A stretch of DNA of 7,102 bases. It comes from Methanosarcinales archaeon. GTDB taxonomy: Archaea; Halobacteriota; Methanosarcinia; Methanotrichales; Methanotrichaceae. This document shows positions 1 through 5,355 of the stretch, piece after piece. The DNA lies in the NCBI GenBank assembly GCA_013415595.1, contig JAAEEW010000249.1:1-7102 (forward strand), read 5' to 3'. The translations under genes and the position numbers were made by a program. Numbering within the stretch: the first letter of the stretch is position 1; each line of letters opens with the position of its first letter. The notes beneath the pieces are model-generated. The model saw only the letters and a list, made by a program, of their open reading frames with translations, ran no database searches and had not been told where the DNA came from.

Positions 1-58
1 ATTAAGATGCCTGTGAATGTATTTAATGAATAATTCTCCGGGTGAACGGCATCCATCA

Positions 59-80
59 TCAAAAATCGTCAAAAAAAGTT
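59..80 (-). terminator. T-rich probable transcription terminator after the YbjQ gene
   Basis: Read on the minus strand, the DNA just after the YbjQ stop codon has a run of seven T, a short GACGA spacer and a run of five T. Archaeal RNA polymerase commonly terminates at oligo-T tracts without a hairpin. The position directly after the last gene of the minus-strand unit fits. No clear stem is seen, so the call rests on T-richness and position only. Confidence 0.5.
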
Positions 81-82
81 TG

Positions 83-412
83 TCATCTGGACCGCTTGGC
101 CTTCACTGCCGTGCCATAGGCCATCAGCTCCGCCGCCTGGGGCCCGGTCTGAGATGTGGCGAACCTGACATTGACCACCGCATCCGCGCCGAGCCGGGCT
201 GCCTCATTGATCATCCGGTTCATGGCCTCCGTCCTGGCTTCGGAGAGCATCTCCGTGTACTCCTGCAGCTCTCCTCCCACCAGCGACTTCAGCGAAGCGG
301 TGATGTCCTTTCCCAGGTGCTTGGAGCGCACAGTGCTTCCAACCACTACGTCCAGAATTTCTATCTCGTGCCCGGGTATGCCTTCGGTGGTCGTGACTAT
401 CATGGTCTTCAC
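83..412 (-). CDS. YbjQ/UPF0145 family protein (putative heavy-metal-binding domain)
   Basis: The 109-residue protein is the usual length for the YbjQ/UPF0145 family. It shows the family pattern throughout: an N-terminal MIVTTTEGIPG strand, then EILDVVVGSTVRS, then a KDI.ASLKSLVGGEL segment, a helix ending in EAARLGADAVVNVRF, and a final AYGTAVK strand. Members are small soluble cytoplasmic proteins that assemble into rings (pentamers are known); a metal-binding role has been suggested, but the physiological function is not established. The GTG start at 412 is chosen over the ATG at 403 because an AGAGGAGG Shine-Dalgarno lies about 8 nt before GTG. The GTG overlaps the stop of the upstream membrane-protein gene as GTGA, so the two are probably co-transcribed and translationally coupled. 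Family call firm, function unknown. Confidence 0.92.
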   Translation of the reverse strand: MKTMIVTTTEGIPGHEIEILDVVVGSTVRSKHLGKDITASLKSLVGGELQEYTEMLSEARTEAMNRMINEAARLGADAVVNVRFATSQTGPQAAELMAYGTAVKAKRSR

Positions 413-618
413 CTCTTTATCCTCCTCTGATCTGTGCTCTCCACTTCATCTATCTTCTCCTCGCGATTCCTGAACAGGATCAGGCCTGCGCCCAGGGCCA
501 GGAGGGGGACGGAGTAGACCAGCAGGAAGGGAAAGCCGGCCGGGAAGAGCAGCATGGAGAGGGCTATAGTCAGGCCCAGTGCGATCAGGGCCAGCCCCCA
601 TTTGACCTGGTTTTTCAT
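409..618 (-). CDS. small two-helix membrane protein, unknown function
   Basis: This is a 69-residue protein starting MKNQVKWGLALIALG. Two hydrophobic segments (about residues 6-24 and 28-48), separated by a short PAGFP turn, form a helical hairpin. A charged tail (RNREEKIDEVES...RRIKR) follows and is probably cytoplasmic. The frame stays open to 771, but the start at 618 is preferred: GGAGG lies about 6 nt upstream, and the extra residues look non-coding. The gene overlaps the YbjQ start by 4 nt, so it may supply the membrane partner of that protein; this is inference from coupling alone. A TATA-like box lies about 30 nt upstream. I recognise no family. Confidence 0.8.
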   Translation of the reverse strand: MKNQVKWGLALIALGLTIALSMLLFPAGFPFLLVYSVPLLALGAGLILFRNREEKIDEVESTDQRRIKR

Positions 619-660
619 ATCCGTCCTCCAGATCTGTGTAGCGGACTTATAATCATAACT
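619..660 (-). promoter_or_regulatory. probable promoter and SD for the membrane-protein/YbjQ pair
   Basis: On the minus strand a GATTATAAG TATA-like element at about 654-646 is followed by TGGAGGACGGAT and the ATG at 618. The SD core GGAGG is at 629-625. The spacing allows a short leader containing this SD. The 170-nt gap to the MATE gene upstream shows no T-rich terminator, so read-through from the MATE gene is also possible. Confidence 0.5.
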
Positions 661-790
661 CAAAATCGTTGGGCACAAGCGCGGCATCAGGCTGACCACC
701 ATGGCCCCTGGGCATAGAACCGGGATTAGTATCTGACGCCCCCCTGGCCCCGATGATCTCCCCTTCTGCACCGTGAATCATCGCTTTGGA

Positions 791-2074
791 TCAGACCTTC
801 ACTTTAGCTTTAGCCCAGCCTCCCCGGAGGAACCACATGCCCATCAGCGCCCCTTTGAGCATGGTGGTAATCCCGATCACCAGCCACACTCCGTCGATCC
901 CCATCCCCATCTCCACCGCCAGGAGCCAGGCCAGGGGCACCCTGGCTGCGGTCAGGGGAACGGAGATGAAGAAGGGCGGCCAGGTGTCTCCCGATCCCAG
1001 GAATGCGCCCTCCAGCCCCAGCTCCAGGGCCATGGCCACCTCGAAGAGGCCGATGATCCTCAGGTACTGGCCGGTGGCCTGGACCACCGCCTGGTCCGGG
1101 GTCAGGAGGGAGGCCAGGAGGTCCCCGGCAAAGATGAAGGCCAGGGAGACCAGGAAGGTGAAGGCCAGCAGATAGCGGGTGGCCAGATGGACGGCCTCCC
1201 GGGCCCGGTCGGTCCTGCCCGCCCCCAGGTTCTGGCCCACCAGGGTGGCCACGGCGGTGGAGGCGGCGATGCAGGCGAAGTAGGCCAGCCCCTCCCAGCG
1301 CTGTCCTATCCCCATGGCGGCGATGTGCACAGTTCCAAACTGGGCTACGATTCTGGTGATGAAGACGTAGATTAGGGAGAAGAGCGCCCCGGTGAGGGCC
1401 AGAGGGGACCCGATCCTGGCCATGAGCAGCAGGTCGGCCCACAGGCCCCGGGCGGCCAGGCGAGGCCAGCCCAGGGAGAGGCCCTCCCTCTGCAGCCGCC
1501 AGACGAAGAGGAGCAGTCCGGCCCCCTGGGAGAGGGCAGTGGCCAGGGCAGCTCCTGGAACGCCAATGGCAGGCGCCCCCATCCAGCCGAAGATCAGGAA
1601 GGGGTCCAGCAGGATGTTCAGGGCAAGAGCAGTGGCGGTGATGGCCGCCGGGGTGAACGTGTCTCCCAGCGACCGGAATACGGCGTCGAAGAAGACGAAC
1701 AGGAAGACCAGAGGCAGGGAGATGTAGAAGATGCTCAGGTAGGCCGCCGCCAGGCTGAACACCATCCCCTCCAGCTCCATGAACCGCAGCACGGCGTCCA
1801 GGGTGGCGAATCCCAGCAGGGAGAAGCAGGTGGACAGCAGCAGAGCCAGGAGGGCGCCTTGCCAGAACCAGTGGGCCAGGCGGTCCCATTTTCGGCCTCC
1901 TGCGCTTCTGCTGATCAGGGCCAACGTCCCTCCGGCGGCCACGTTGGCCAGGGCGCGAAGGGCCCAGATCAGGTAGCTGGCCACGGCTAGAGCGGCGATC
2001 CCCGCCGGGCTGGTCCGGCCCACCCAGAACATGTCGATGATCTCGAAGAGCAGGTTTCCAATCATTATGGCCAT
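791..2074 (-). CDS. MATE family efflux transporter (Na+/H+-coupled multidrug antiporter)
   Basis: The protein is a hydrophobic, roughly 12-helix membrane protein of 427 residues from the ATG at 2074. MATE hallmarks are visible: a first helix FEIIDMFWVGR (residues 10-20), LNILLDPFLIFGWMGAPAIGV (about 152-172) in the first half, and GQNLGAGRTDRA (280-291) in the second half. MATE proteins export cationic drugs or metabolites using a Na+ or H+ gradient. The given start is the first in-frame ATG/GTG/TTG after a stop, but it is probably not the true N-terminus. The upstream in-frame codons (about 2143-2075) encode DRIDLITAGDLRTALLKLSL, the normal MATE N-terminal amphipathic stretch. An in-frame TGA at 2197-2195 directly follows ATG AAT at 2203. 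The start is therefore uncertain, or the gene carries a 5' lesion. Substrate unknown. Confidence 0.93.
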   Translation of the reverse strand: MAIMIGNLLFEIIDMFWVGRTSPAGIAALAVASYLIWALRALANVAAGGTLALISRSAGGRKWDRLAHWFWQGALLALLLSTCFSLLGFATLDAVLRFMELEGMVFSLAAAYLSIFYISLPLVFLFVFFDAVFRSLGDTFTPAAITATALALNILLDPFLIFGWMGAPAIGVPGAALATALSQGAGLLLFVWRLQREGLSLGWPRLAARGLWADLLLMARIGSPLALTGALFSLIYVFITRIVAQFGTVHIAAMGIGQRWEGLAYFACIAASTAVATLVGQNLGAGRTDRAREAVHLATRYLLAFTFLVSLAFIFAGDLLASLLTPDQAVVQATGQYLRIIGLFEVAMALELGLEGAFLGSGDTWPPFFISVPLTAARVPLAWLLAVEMGMGIDGVWLVIGITTMLKGALMGMWFLRGGWAKAKVKV

Positions 2075-2143
2075 GGCCGGGAGGGACAGCTTGAGGAGAG
2101 CCGTCCTCAGGTCGCCGGCGGTGATCAGGTCGATCCTATCTTC
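2075..2143 (-). other. in-frame coding extension of the MATE gene lacking a standard start codon
   Basis: Read in the MATE frame, this stretch encodes EDRIDLITAGDLRTALLKL followed by SLPA, which joins the annotated Met at 2074. MATE proteins characteristically carry such a polar segment (D.T.GD...LLKLSLPA) before the first helix, so the region is almost certainly translated. Between the in-frame TGA at 2195-2197 and the ATG at 2074 there is no ATG, GTG or TTG. The only near-start codons are CTG (2128, 2110, 2089) and ATC (2134, 2125), and none has a clear SD. Confidence 0.65.
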
Positions 2144-2254
2144 AGTGGAGCTGAACTCTGATGGCGTTTTGAATCTCCGATACCTTCGATTCGATCAATT
2201 CATGGGCAGGGGGCCACCCTTTGATAGCCTTTCCGTTCGGTGGGGCCGCCTGGA

Positions 2255-2275
2255 AGTTGAAGTTTTAAAGCTCTG
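2255..2275 (-). promoter_or_regulatory. possible TATA box for the MATE gene
   Basis: The minus strand reads AGCTTTAAAACTTC, with a TTTAAAAC TATA-like core at about 2270-2262. A transcript starting about 25 nt downstream (near 2240) would include the ATG at 2203, which meets TGA two codons later, and then the MATE frame. This supports transcription beginning well upstream of 2074. It is based on sequence resemblance only. Confidence 0.35.
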
Positions 2276-2298
2276 AGCTGATGAGCTGATGACGTGAT
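2275..2298. repeat. short 8-bp tandem repeat
   Basis: GAGCTGAT occurs twice in tandem (2275-2282 and 2283-2290) and is followed by the degenerate third copy GACGTGAT (2291-2298). It lies in the AT-rich gap between the MATE gene and the 43-residue gene. No function is evident; it may be simple slippage. Confidence 0.5.
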
Positions 2299-2335
2299 AT
2301 GCGATTAATCATAAAATATCCGCTCAAATATCAGC

Positions 2336-2396
2336 TTAAAATAAAAATAACCAATACAAATAAAATGGGATTCGAGTGGGTTGACTACCACTCGAA
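2336..2396 (-). terminator. hairpin plus T-rich tract overlapping the end of the 43-aa gene
   Basis: TTCGAGTGG at 2371-2379 and CCACTCGAA at 2388-2396 form a perfect 9-bp inverted repeat with an 8-nt loop. On the minus strand the first arm is formed by the last three sense codons (Phe-Glu-Trp) of the small gene, and the TAG stop lies in the loop. Beyond the second arm the minus strand becomes T-rich (TTTTATTTG...TTATTTTTATTTT) down to about 2336. Hairpin plus T tract looks like a terminator or 3'-end stabiliser. Confidence 0.6.
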
Positions 2397-2516
2397 CTTC
2401 ATATTGGTGGCGCCCTCTGCCTTTAGCCTGGCCTTCAAAGCCTTGCCCTCATCCTCGGTCTTGAAGGTTTTCTCCTGGGCCTTGCCACTCTTGTCTGTGT
2501 AGGTAACCTTTCCCAT
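2385..2516 (-). CDS. 43-residue basic small protein, unknown function
   Basis: ATG at 2516 opens a 43-codon frame ending in TAG at 2387-2385. It begins MGKVTYTDKSGKAQEKTF and ends EGATNMKFEW. A GAGG Shine-Dalgarno lies 7 nt before the ATG, and the composition matches real genes. The layout suggests a compact beta-alpha-beta fold: a strand pair (about 3-18), a lysine- and alanine-rich helix (about 20-35) and a final strand (38-43). About 11 Lys/Arg make it basic, so nucleic-acid binding is possible but not shown. It lies 51 nt downstream of the secreted two-domain protein on the same strand, and a TATA-like TATAATTA (about 2540-2533) may give it its own promoter. The last codons form one arm of a terminator-like hairpin. 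I do not recognise a named family. Confidence 0.75.
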   Translation of the reverse strand: MGKVTYTDKSGKAQEKTFKTEDEGKALKARLKAEGATNMKFEW

Positions 2517-2560
2517 CACAAAACCTCGAAACTAATTATACCTCACTTATTTGTTAAATA
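2517..2560 (-). promoter_or_regulatory. possible promoter and SD of the 43-aa gene
   Basis: The minus strand carries TATTTAAC (about 2560-2553) and GGTATAATTAG (about 2542-2532), both TATA-like, then TTTCGAGGTTTTGTG and the ATG at 2516. The GAGG SD is at 2527-2524. The upstream TATTTAA, about 40 nt from the ATG, would leave room for a short leader containing the SD. Which box is used cannot be told from sequence alone. Confidence 0.4.
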
Positions 2561-2567
2561 GTTTGCT

Positions 2568-3626
2568 TCATTCAAACCACGTCACCTCTCCGGGGGCCAT
2601 CCCCCCTGATGATCCCTCAATGGGCGCGATTCCACCCGACGATCCTCCAAAGGGCGCAATCTCCCCGGAGGGCATCTCTGCGGGCGCGATGGCTCCTCCA
2701 TTTTCCGTCATCTGGGCCGCGTTGCCTTCGTTGCTGTAGTTACCGTCCTGATTCGAGCCAAAATATATTCCCATATTCATTACATCGAAGTAACATACGC
2801 TGCGGCAACCGCTGTTAGTCTGCAGCACGACGGTCCTTCTGCCGAGTGGATACGATGCCATGCCCATTTGAGAGAGCGTTCCCTGCATCCATCTCGGGCC
2901 GTACCTGGCGGAGACGGTGCCATCTGGCCTGTATACCTTTAACTCTGCTGTCGTTCCCCAGTTGGATCTGTAGTATATGGTGACGGTCTCACCCAGGCCA
3001 TAGCTGCTCTTATCAGTCCAGACGGAGCATCCGCTGCCGGGATTGATTCCGCCCCCACCGCCGGTACCAGTCCCACTCCCACCCCCACCGCCGGGTGACC
3101 CACCTCCGACATTAAACCAGATGTGGTTGCTCTCTCTTTGATTGACCCTGAAATATACCTCGTGGGTTCCCGGGGTGTCTGCGATGAACCACATCCTATA
3201 GCTTCGTCCTCTATTTACGAATCCGGGGTAAAACTGTTTGATCGTTCCATCAGGATAGCGCTCGAATAATACGAGCTGTCCCGTTTCGTGCGGAATTATC
3301 TCTTCTCTTGCAAATCTATTTAAAGGAATATCTAATGTCGTTCGCTTTTGGGTGCCTGTGGAGTCGACGATCCAGAGAGATCCCTGGCCCATGCCATGGT
3401 TGGCCAGGAACGTGCGTTCTGCAGGCAATTGGCCATTTGCGTTATCCATCACCTGAGCAGGACCCTGGTCTATCAGCTGTCCTGTGGCTTCAGGGGGAGC
3501 AGATACGCTCCATACAATTCCGTCCTGTGCTAAGGAAGGGGCACAAATGGCAGCCATAGCCATTATCAAAGATACGATAAGCCAAGACTTCGATTTTATT
3601 TTTCCCTCCTTTAATTCACATGACAA
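2568..3626 (-). CDS. secreted two-domain beta-sandwich protein with Gly-rich linker and C-terminal decapeptide repeats
   Basis: The frame encodes 352 residues from TTG at 3626. A signal peptide is clear (KSKSW, then hydrophobic LIVSLIMAMAAIC, APSLA, probable cleavage near residue 33). Domain 1 (about 80-173) has alternating strands ending in GTHEVYFRVN....HIWFNV, like Ig-type domains of archaeal surface proteins. A Gly-rich linker (about 174-198) follows, then domain 2 (about 200-283) opening CSVWTDKSSYGLGETVTIYY, with Cys at 200, 274 and 278. The tail (312-348) is a 10-residue repeat. The protein is probably exported or cell-surface; its ligand is unknown. The start is uncertain: TTG lies at the TATA box with no SD, whereas a perfect AAAGGAGGG precedes ATA at 3599, which would give a compact signal peptide. 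The standard ATG at 3563 would destroy the signal peptide. No named family recognised. Confidence 0.85.
   Translation of the reverse strand: MSCELKEGKIKSKSWLIVSLIMAMAAICAPSLAQDGIVWSVSAPPEATGQLIDQGPAQVMDNANGQLPAERTFLANHGMGQGSLWIVDSTGTQKRTTLDIPLNRFAREEIIPHETGQLVLFERYPDGTIKQFYPGFVNRGRSYRMWFIADTPGTHEVYFRVNQRESNHIWFNVGGGSPGGGGGSGTGTGGGGGINPGSGCSVWTDKSSYGLGETVTIYYRSNWGTTAELKVYRPDGTVSARYGPRWMQGTLSQMGMASYPLGRRTVVLQTNSGCRSVCYFDVMNMGIYFGSNQDGNYSNEGNAAQMTENGGAIAPAEMPSGEIAPFGGSSGGIAPIEGSSGGMAPGEVTWFE
2583..2693 (-). repeat. 30-bp coding tandem repeat (3.7 copies of a decapeptide)
   Basis: Residues 312-348 of the secreted protein read as units of ten: AIAPAEMPSG, EIAPFGGSSG, GIAPIEGSSG and a partial GMAPGEV. 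The consensus is x-(I/M)-A-P-x-(E/G)-x-x-S-G. The DNA repeats with a 30-bp period. The unit is short, Pro/Gly/Ser-rich and hydrophobic-dotted, suggesting an extended stalk or self-association tail. Confidence 0.8.
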
Positions 3627-3650
3627 AATTTATAAGATATAATAGTGTTG
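3600..3650 (-). promoter_or_regulatory. promoter and strong Shine-Dalgarno for the secreted two-domain protein
   Basis: The minus strand reads CTATTATATCTTATAAATTTTG, with archaeal TATA-like elements at about 3643-3628, then TGTGAATTAAAGGAGGGAAAAATAAAATCG. TATA-to-start spacing of about 25 nt puts the RNA 5' end near 3605-3615, downstream of the TTG at 3626. The AAAGGAGGG at 3611-3603 is a near-perfect SD. The codon at normal SD distance is ATA (3599-3597), not ATG/GTG/TTG. Confidence 0.6.
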
Positions 3651-3928
3651 TACTTGTATTACTTATGTAAAGTCTGCATTATCCATACCTGAAAATAACA
3701 AATAAAAAACTTCTGGATTCAAAATTTATCTTTTATTGCCAGATTTATTTTATAATTATTCTACGAATAACACGATTGTTTAAATTGACGACACAATATT
3801 ATAACTCGCCGGCCAGTTCAAAATATATTGATAAGTTACATGCAAATCTGGAGCCAGAGGTGGCAACTGATGAATCTCGCGATTTGTCAGATCCAGGCGA
3901 AGACGCGGATTCGTCCCGGTCATCTCCG
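3627..3928. other. AT-rich intergenic region
   Basis: About 300 nt separate the secreted protein gene from the recombinase fragment. The left end holds the minus-strand promoter of the secreted protein; 3650-3790 is very AT-rich with no supported gene. From about 3860 to 3928 the minus strand becomes GC-richer and stays open in a second frame (AEMTGTNPRLRLDLTNREIHQL). That could be decayed coding DNA continuing from the recombinase fragment, but it does not resemble the HxxR...Y part of a recombinase. No tRNA, CRISPR or attachment-site duplication is visible. Confidence 0.5.
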
Positions 3929-4339
3929 CTATTTCTGCCTGGCCAGGATGTCCTCCACCCCCGCCCTGGCGGCCAGGGGCTCCAGCACACACCTGCTCCA
4001 CCGGGCGGTGACCGGCTTTCCGCAGCGTCCCTCGAATAGAAATGTCCTTCCCGGATTGTCCTTCAAGAACTGTCGCAGCTCGGGCAGGGCCTCTGCATGA
4101 ATTTGGACTGTCGGCCGGCCAGAGTGGAGGGAGAGCAGGCCAGTCTCCAGGTCCAGGTCGCAGACCCGGGCCTCCAGCAAATCGGACAATTCGACGCCGC
4201 TCTCCAGGAGCAGCCAGATCATGAAGCGCACCGCTTCGCTCTCCGCTGCCTTGAGCAGACGCCCCTTTTCCTCATCGCAGAGCTTCCTCAGCACTCCAGC
4301 CTCCCATGACACAGCTCCGACAGAAATCTTCGAGCTCAT
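3929..4339 (-). pseudogene. truncated tyrosine recombinase/integrase-like fragment
   Basis: The 136-residue frame matches the first part of a phage-integrase/XerC-D catalytic domain: a helix GRLLKAAESEAVRFMIWLLLESGVELSDLLEARV (27-59), then DLDLETGLLSLHSGRPTVQI (61-80), ALPELRQFL (84-92), TFLFEGRCGKPVTA (99-112) and LEPLAARAGVED (119-130). In active enzymes the SGVELSDLL position is TGLRxSELL; here the catalytic Arg is Glu50. Translation stops 6 residues after AGVED, before the HxxR, H/W and Tyr motifs. The fragment therefore cannot cut DNA. From ATG 4343 the other frame reads MNELEDFCRSCVMGGWSAEE, which resembles the start of a recombinase core-binding domain, suggesting an internal deletion with a frameshift. 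A degenerate recombinase is the best call; an intact small DNA-binding relative is the alternative. Confidence 0.65.
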
Positions 4340-4535
4340 TCATAAGGACATCTTAATCAAAAACCTTTGCCAGCGCCATTATCTTGCCAGTAGCTGCAAT
4401 CGATGCGATTTTAGGCCGTTCTTATGGCCCGATCGGTCTGGTTCATCGGCTCCCTTCGAAGAGGCAATAGCTTTTTCATTGAGGACTGCATAAGATACTG
4501 GCAAGGGGATAGCGACGAAGGTTGTAGCAATAGCA
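4340..4535. other. intergenic region between divergent genes
   Basis: This 196-nt gap lies between the minus-strand recombinase fragment and the plus-strand secreted protein. It contains the in-frame signal-peptide extension of the secreted protein (4509-4535) and a 10-bp inverted pair CTTGCCAGTA (4383-4392) / TACTGGCAAG (4496-4505) about 100 nt apart, which may be chance. No convincing TATA box for the plus-strand gene could be picked out. Confidence 0.4.
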
Positions 4536-5228
4536 GTGCTGTTACTTATCATGACCTGTGAACTGGCTATGGGAAACCCACCTTTGCCCCAGCCGGCTCA
4601 GGACGAGGAGTACTGCAACAGGCTCAAAGTGGCAGGGACCGGAACCATCGACATAGCTCAGTCGGTGGTGGACCGCAGGCTGGGCCTGGAGTACTACAAC
4701 TATCTGAACGGAAACGGCGACTTCGAGATGGACTCTTCTAACGGCGTCTCCACCGACGCAGCCCTGCTGCAGGCAGACGTCGACGGAACCGTCCGGCCCC
4801 TCAATCTATTCGAGACCAGCCGCATGACCTACAGGGGCGAGACGCCCCTGGTGGGCTTCAAGTACATCAACTCCCGGGAGTTCTGGGGAGGCATAGGGGC
4901 AGAGGTCCAGGAGAGCTTCTCCGTCACCGAGATGGAGCGGGAGGGAACCACCTTCTTCGCCTCCACATTGCCCGATGGCAACGACTCTCTCCCCCAGACC
5001 CTGGATGAGCTGAAGGCAGCCAGCCCCGTGCACATCGTGGGAATCGACGTCAAGAACAGCTTCAACGGCACCTGGGAGACCAATGCCCACTGGCACAAGA
5101 TCCTGCAAAAGGACATCAAGGACCACCAGATGTTCTCCGGCCAGTTCGAGGTCAAGAAGCTGCTCAAGTTCCACGAAAGCCCAGTCCCTGACCTGCCGGA
5201 CAGGAGATGCTGGGGCGTGGACTGCTGA
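4536..5228 (+). CDS. secreted protein of a probable Methanothrix-type family, unknown function
   Basis: The 230-residue frame from GTG at 4536 starts with a hydrophobic LLLIM stretch and TCELAMG, then a mature protein beginning NPPLPQPAQDEEYC. The body has phrases I associate from memory with a recurrent Methanothrix secreted family: VAGTGTIDIAQSVVDRRLGL (32-51), YYNYLNGNGDFEMDSSN (53-69), NLFETSRMTYRGETPLVGFKYIN (90-112), FWGGIGAEVQESFSVTEME (116-134) and MFSGQFEVKKLLKFHE (199-214). Cys27, Cys225 and Cys230 could form disulfides outside the cell. There are two N-glycosylation sequons (N149, N177). The GTG start gives too short a signal peptide: the upstream in-frame codons from 4509 (ATA GCG ACG AAG GTT GTA GCA ATA GCA) would complete a classic one, but contain no ATG/GTG/TTG. 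No enzymatic motif seen. Confidence 0.82.
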   Translation: MLLLIMTCELAMGNPPLPQPAQDEEYCNRLKVAGTGTIDIAQSVVDRRLGLEYYNYLNGNGDFEMDSSNGVSTDAALLQADVDGTVRPLNLFETSRMTYRGETPLVGFKYINSREFWGGIGAEVQESFSVTEMEREGTTFFASTLPDGNDSLPQTLDELKAASPVHIVGIDVKNSFNGTWETNAHWHKILQKDIKDHQMFSGQFEVKKLLKFHESPVPDLPDRRCWGVDC

Positions 5229-5261
5229 AAGCCCCTGACCGGAGATCTTCTACGGCCCTCC

Positions 5262-5280
5262 ATCCCCAAATTTTTCTCAT
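5262..5280 (+). terminator. possible oligo-T terminator
   Basis: About 40 nt after the stop of the secreted protein gene the plus strand has CCCCAAATTTTTCTCAT, with five T at 5271-5275. Such runs can terminate archaeal transcription, and it lies before the promoter of the next gene. It is short and there is no stem. Confidence 0.3.
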
Positions 5281-5319
5281 CCATCATCAGAGACGGTCTG
5301 ATGGGAGGCCATGATTCAA

Positions 5320-5335
5320 AACTGATTTATTCTGC
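5320..5335 (+). promoter_or_regulatory. probable TATA box of the DUF2202 gene
   Basis: AAACTGATTTATTCT has a TTTAT core at 5326-5330, about 26-30 nt before the ATG at 5356. That distance places the RNA 5' end within a few bases of the ATG, and no Shine-Dalgarno is seen in GTAACTAAAAAGC. A leaderless mRNA is therefore likely. This also suggests independent transcription from the upstream gene. Confidence 0.5.
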
Positions 5336-5355
5336 CATCGATGTAACTAAAAAGC

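Noticed and set aside
773..1375. Long open frames on the plus strand and in other minus frames across the MATE gene
   Set aside because: They are antisense or out-of-frame shadows with His/Pro/Gly-rich, low-complexity translations typical of GC-rich coding DNA.
2195..2203. Selenocysteine reading of the TGA after ATG AAT upstream of the MATE gene
   Set aside because: Selenocysteine is not known in the Methanothrix-type archaea suggested here, MATE proteins have no conserved Sec at this place, and no SECIS-like element was recognised.
3776..4039. 87-residue plus-strand frame opposite the recombinase fragment
   Set aside because: No SD or promoter fits, and the translation looks like the antisense of the integrase-like frame.
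4383..4505. 10-bp inverted repeat CTTGCCAGTA / TACTGGCAAG flanking about 100 nt
   Set aside because: A 10-bp match at this spacing is expected about once by chance in 7 kb; no transposase or target duplication goes with it.
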